Positions 5,984 through 6,408 of a DNA stretch of 6,408 nt are shown here, piece after piece (position 1 is the first letter of the stretch; every line of letters starts with the position of its first letter). The notes under the pieces were generated by a model that worked only from the letters and a program-made list of their open reading frames with translations, was not told the origin of the DNA and made no database searches. The DNA is from CAIXSC01 sp040381235 (lineage in GTDB: Bacteria; Planctomycetota; Planctomycetia; Pirellulales; Pirellulaceae): contig JBEIHS010000433.1 of assembly GCA_040381235.1 (NCBI GenBank), positions 1 to 6,408 of the forward strand. Reading direction: 5' to 3'. The position numbers and the translations under genes were made by a program.

Positions 5984-6191
5984 AAGTCCGCACCCGTATC
6001 GACGGTCGGAGAAGCTCGGGAAAGCCACGCCGTCTCCGCATGCTGGACTTCCAAATCCGCCGCTGTGGTGTGCCGAACCGAAGGGGCCGCAACAGCCAAG
6101 GCCCCAAGCAGATCGACACGGCGCAGCCGTGGAGTGGCGCCCAGGGTGGGCCTTGCGATGCGCCTTACCGTGGGCACTCGCTGACCGTCGA
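5984..6191. other. Non-coding stretch rich in inverted repeats upstream of the transporter
   Basis: Within the 506 bases 5903-6408 that hold no gene I can support, this part contains several perfect inverted repeats. They are AAGTCC/GGACTT (5984-5989, 6045-6050) enclosing CGGAGA/TCTCCG (6007-6012, 6033-6038); GGGGCC/GGCCCC (6083-6088, 6100-6105); CACGGC-GCA-GCCGTG (6117-6131); CAAGGCCC/GGGCCTTG (6097-6104, 6148-6155); and, spanning most of it, TCGACGGTC/GACCGTCGA (5999-6007, 6183-6191). The CAAGGCCC arm overlaps the GGCCCC arm, so those two stems exclude each other. On the minus strand this would lie in the leader of the transporter mRNA. It matches no riboswitch class I recognise. GC-rich DNA yields many short stems by chance, so the call is tentative. 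Confidence 0.35.
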
Positions 6192-6279
6192 ATGCCATGC
6201 GATGCGATCTTGCCACTGAGCGAACATTCGCCCCCCGTCCTCCAACTCCCTACCCCCAAATTCCCGCCACCCGACTCTA

Positions 6280-6328
6280 GCCTCCAGCCTCACGCCTTCA
6301 GCCTCCAGCCTCCCGCCGCCCGCCGCCA
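6280..6328 (+). repeat. Second, degenerate GCCTCCA heptamer array, seven units
   Basis: Seven 7-bp units stay in register: GCCTCCA (6280), GCCTCAC (6287), GCCTTCA (6294), GCCTCCA (6301), GCCTCCC (6308), GCCGCCC (6315) and GCCGCCA (6322). The variant GCCTTCA also occurs in the array at 75-142, and the orientation is the same. This array is more diverged. The flanking bases 6192-6279 and 6329-6408 show no gene I can support; 6361-6380 is a pyrimidine-rich run. Confidence 0.85.
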
Positions 6329-6408
6329 AACTGATCTTGACCCTCGTGGGCCCGATCTGTATTCCCCTCTTCTTCTCTCGCACGATTGTTCCGGTCCGCA
6401 ATTGGAGA

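Noticed and set aside
5903..6259. A 119-residue N-terminal extension of the EamA transporter in the same open frame
   Set aside because: The residues are Gly/Ser/His/Arg-rich with no family match, the first membrane helix starts right at ATG 5902, and a GAGG site lies 5 bases before that ATG.
6337..6363. A second promoter-like pair (TTGACC at 6337, TGTATT at 6358) on the plus strand, resembling the sequence TCTTGACCTCGT at the left edge
   Set aside because: The -10 match is poor, the spacer is 15 bp, and no gene is visible downstream inside the window. The resemblance to bases 11-22 is only about 12 bases.
6331..6408. A hydrophobic reading (LILTLVGPICIPLFF) on the plus strand at the right edge that might begin a membrane protein
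   Set aside because: No ATG and no ribosome binding site precede it, only weak TTG/GTG candidates, and it runs straight out of the heptamer array. About 26 codons at the edge are too few to support a gene.

Overview
The window looks like a piece of a GC-rich planctomycete chromosome (Pirellulales-like). I infer this from a DUF1501 protein with a Tat-like leader, a Gfo/Idh/MocA oxidoreductase opening with the KLRMGLVGGGQGAFIG type of nucleotide-binding loop, and long non-coding gaps carrying short tandem repeats. No rRNA, tRNA, CRISPR array, transposase or phage gene is visible, and the taxonomic call is by family resemblance only.

Layout. Bases 1-187 are non-coding: a weak promoter-like pair, then a tandem array of the heptamer GCCTCCA, then a ribosome binding site. 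A DUF1501 gene follows on the plus strand (188-1837). It converges on a minus-strand block of three genes that reads, in transcription order, EamA/DMT transporter (5902-5009), Gfo/Idh/MocA oxidoreductase (4925-3729) and rhamnulokinase rhaB (3474-1981). The gaps in this block are 83 bp and 254 bp. The 254-bp gap is more than half filled by a nine-unit, 15-bp minisatellite (3591-3725). Upstream of the transporter lie about 500 bp without a convincing gene (5903-6408). This stretch holds a cluster of inverted repeats and a second, more degenerate GCCTCCA array (6280-6328) in the same orientation as the first.

Function. RhaB phosphorylates L-rhamnulose. The oxidoreductase is of a type that commonly acts on sugars or sugar derivatives, and the transporter is a ten-helix drug/metabolite carrier. 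The three could form a small deoxysugar uptake and use unit, but rhamnose isomerase, rhamnulose-1-phosphate aldolase and a regulator are not in the window, so the link rests on gene order and strand only. The DUF1501 protein is probably an exported protein independent of this block.

I see no clearly new defence or mobile system. The most unusual content is the repeat content: paired heptamer arrays at the two ends, a 15-bp minisatellite between two genes, and 15-bp-periodic repeats inside the DUF1501 linker that share the 9-mer GGTGCGAAT with the minisatellite.
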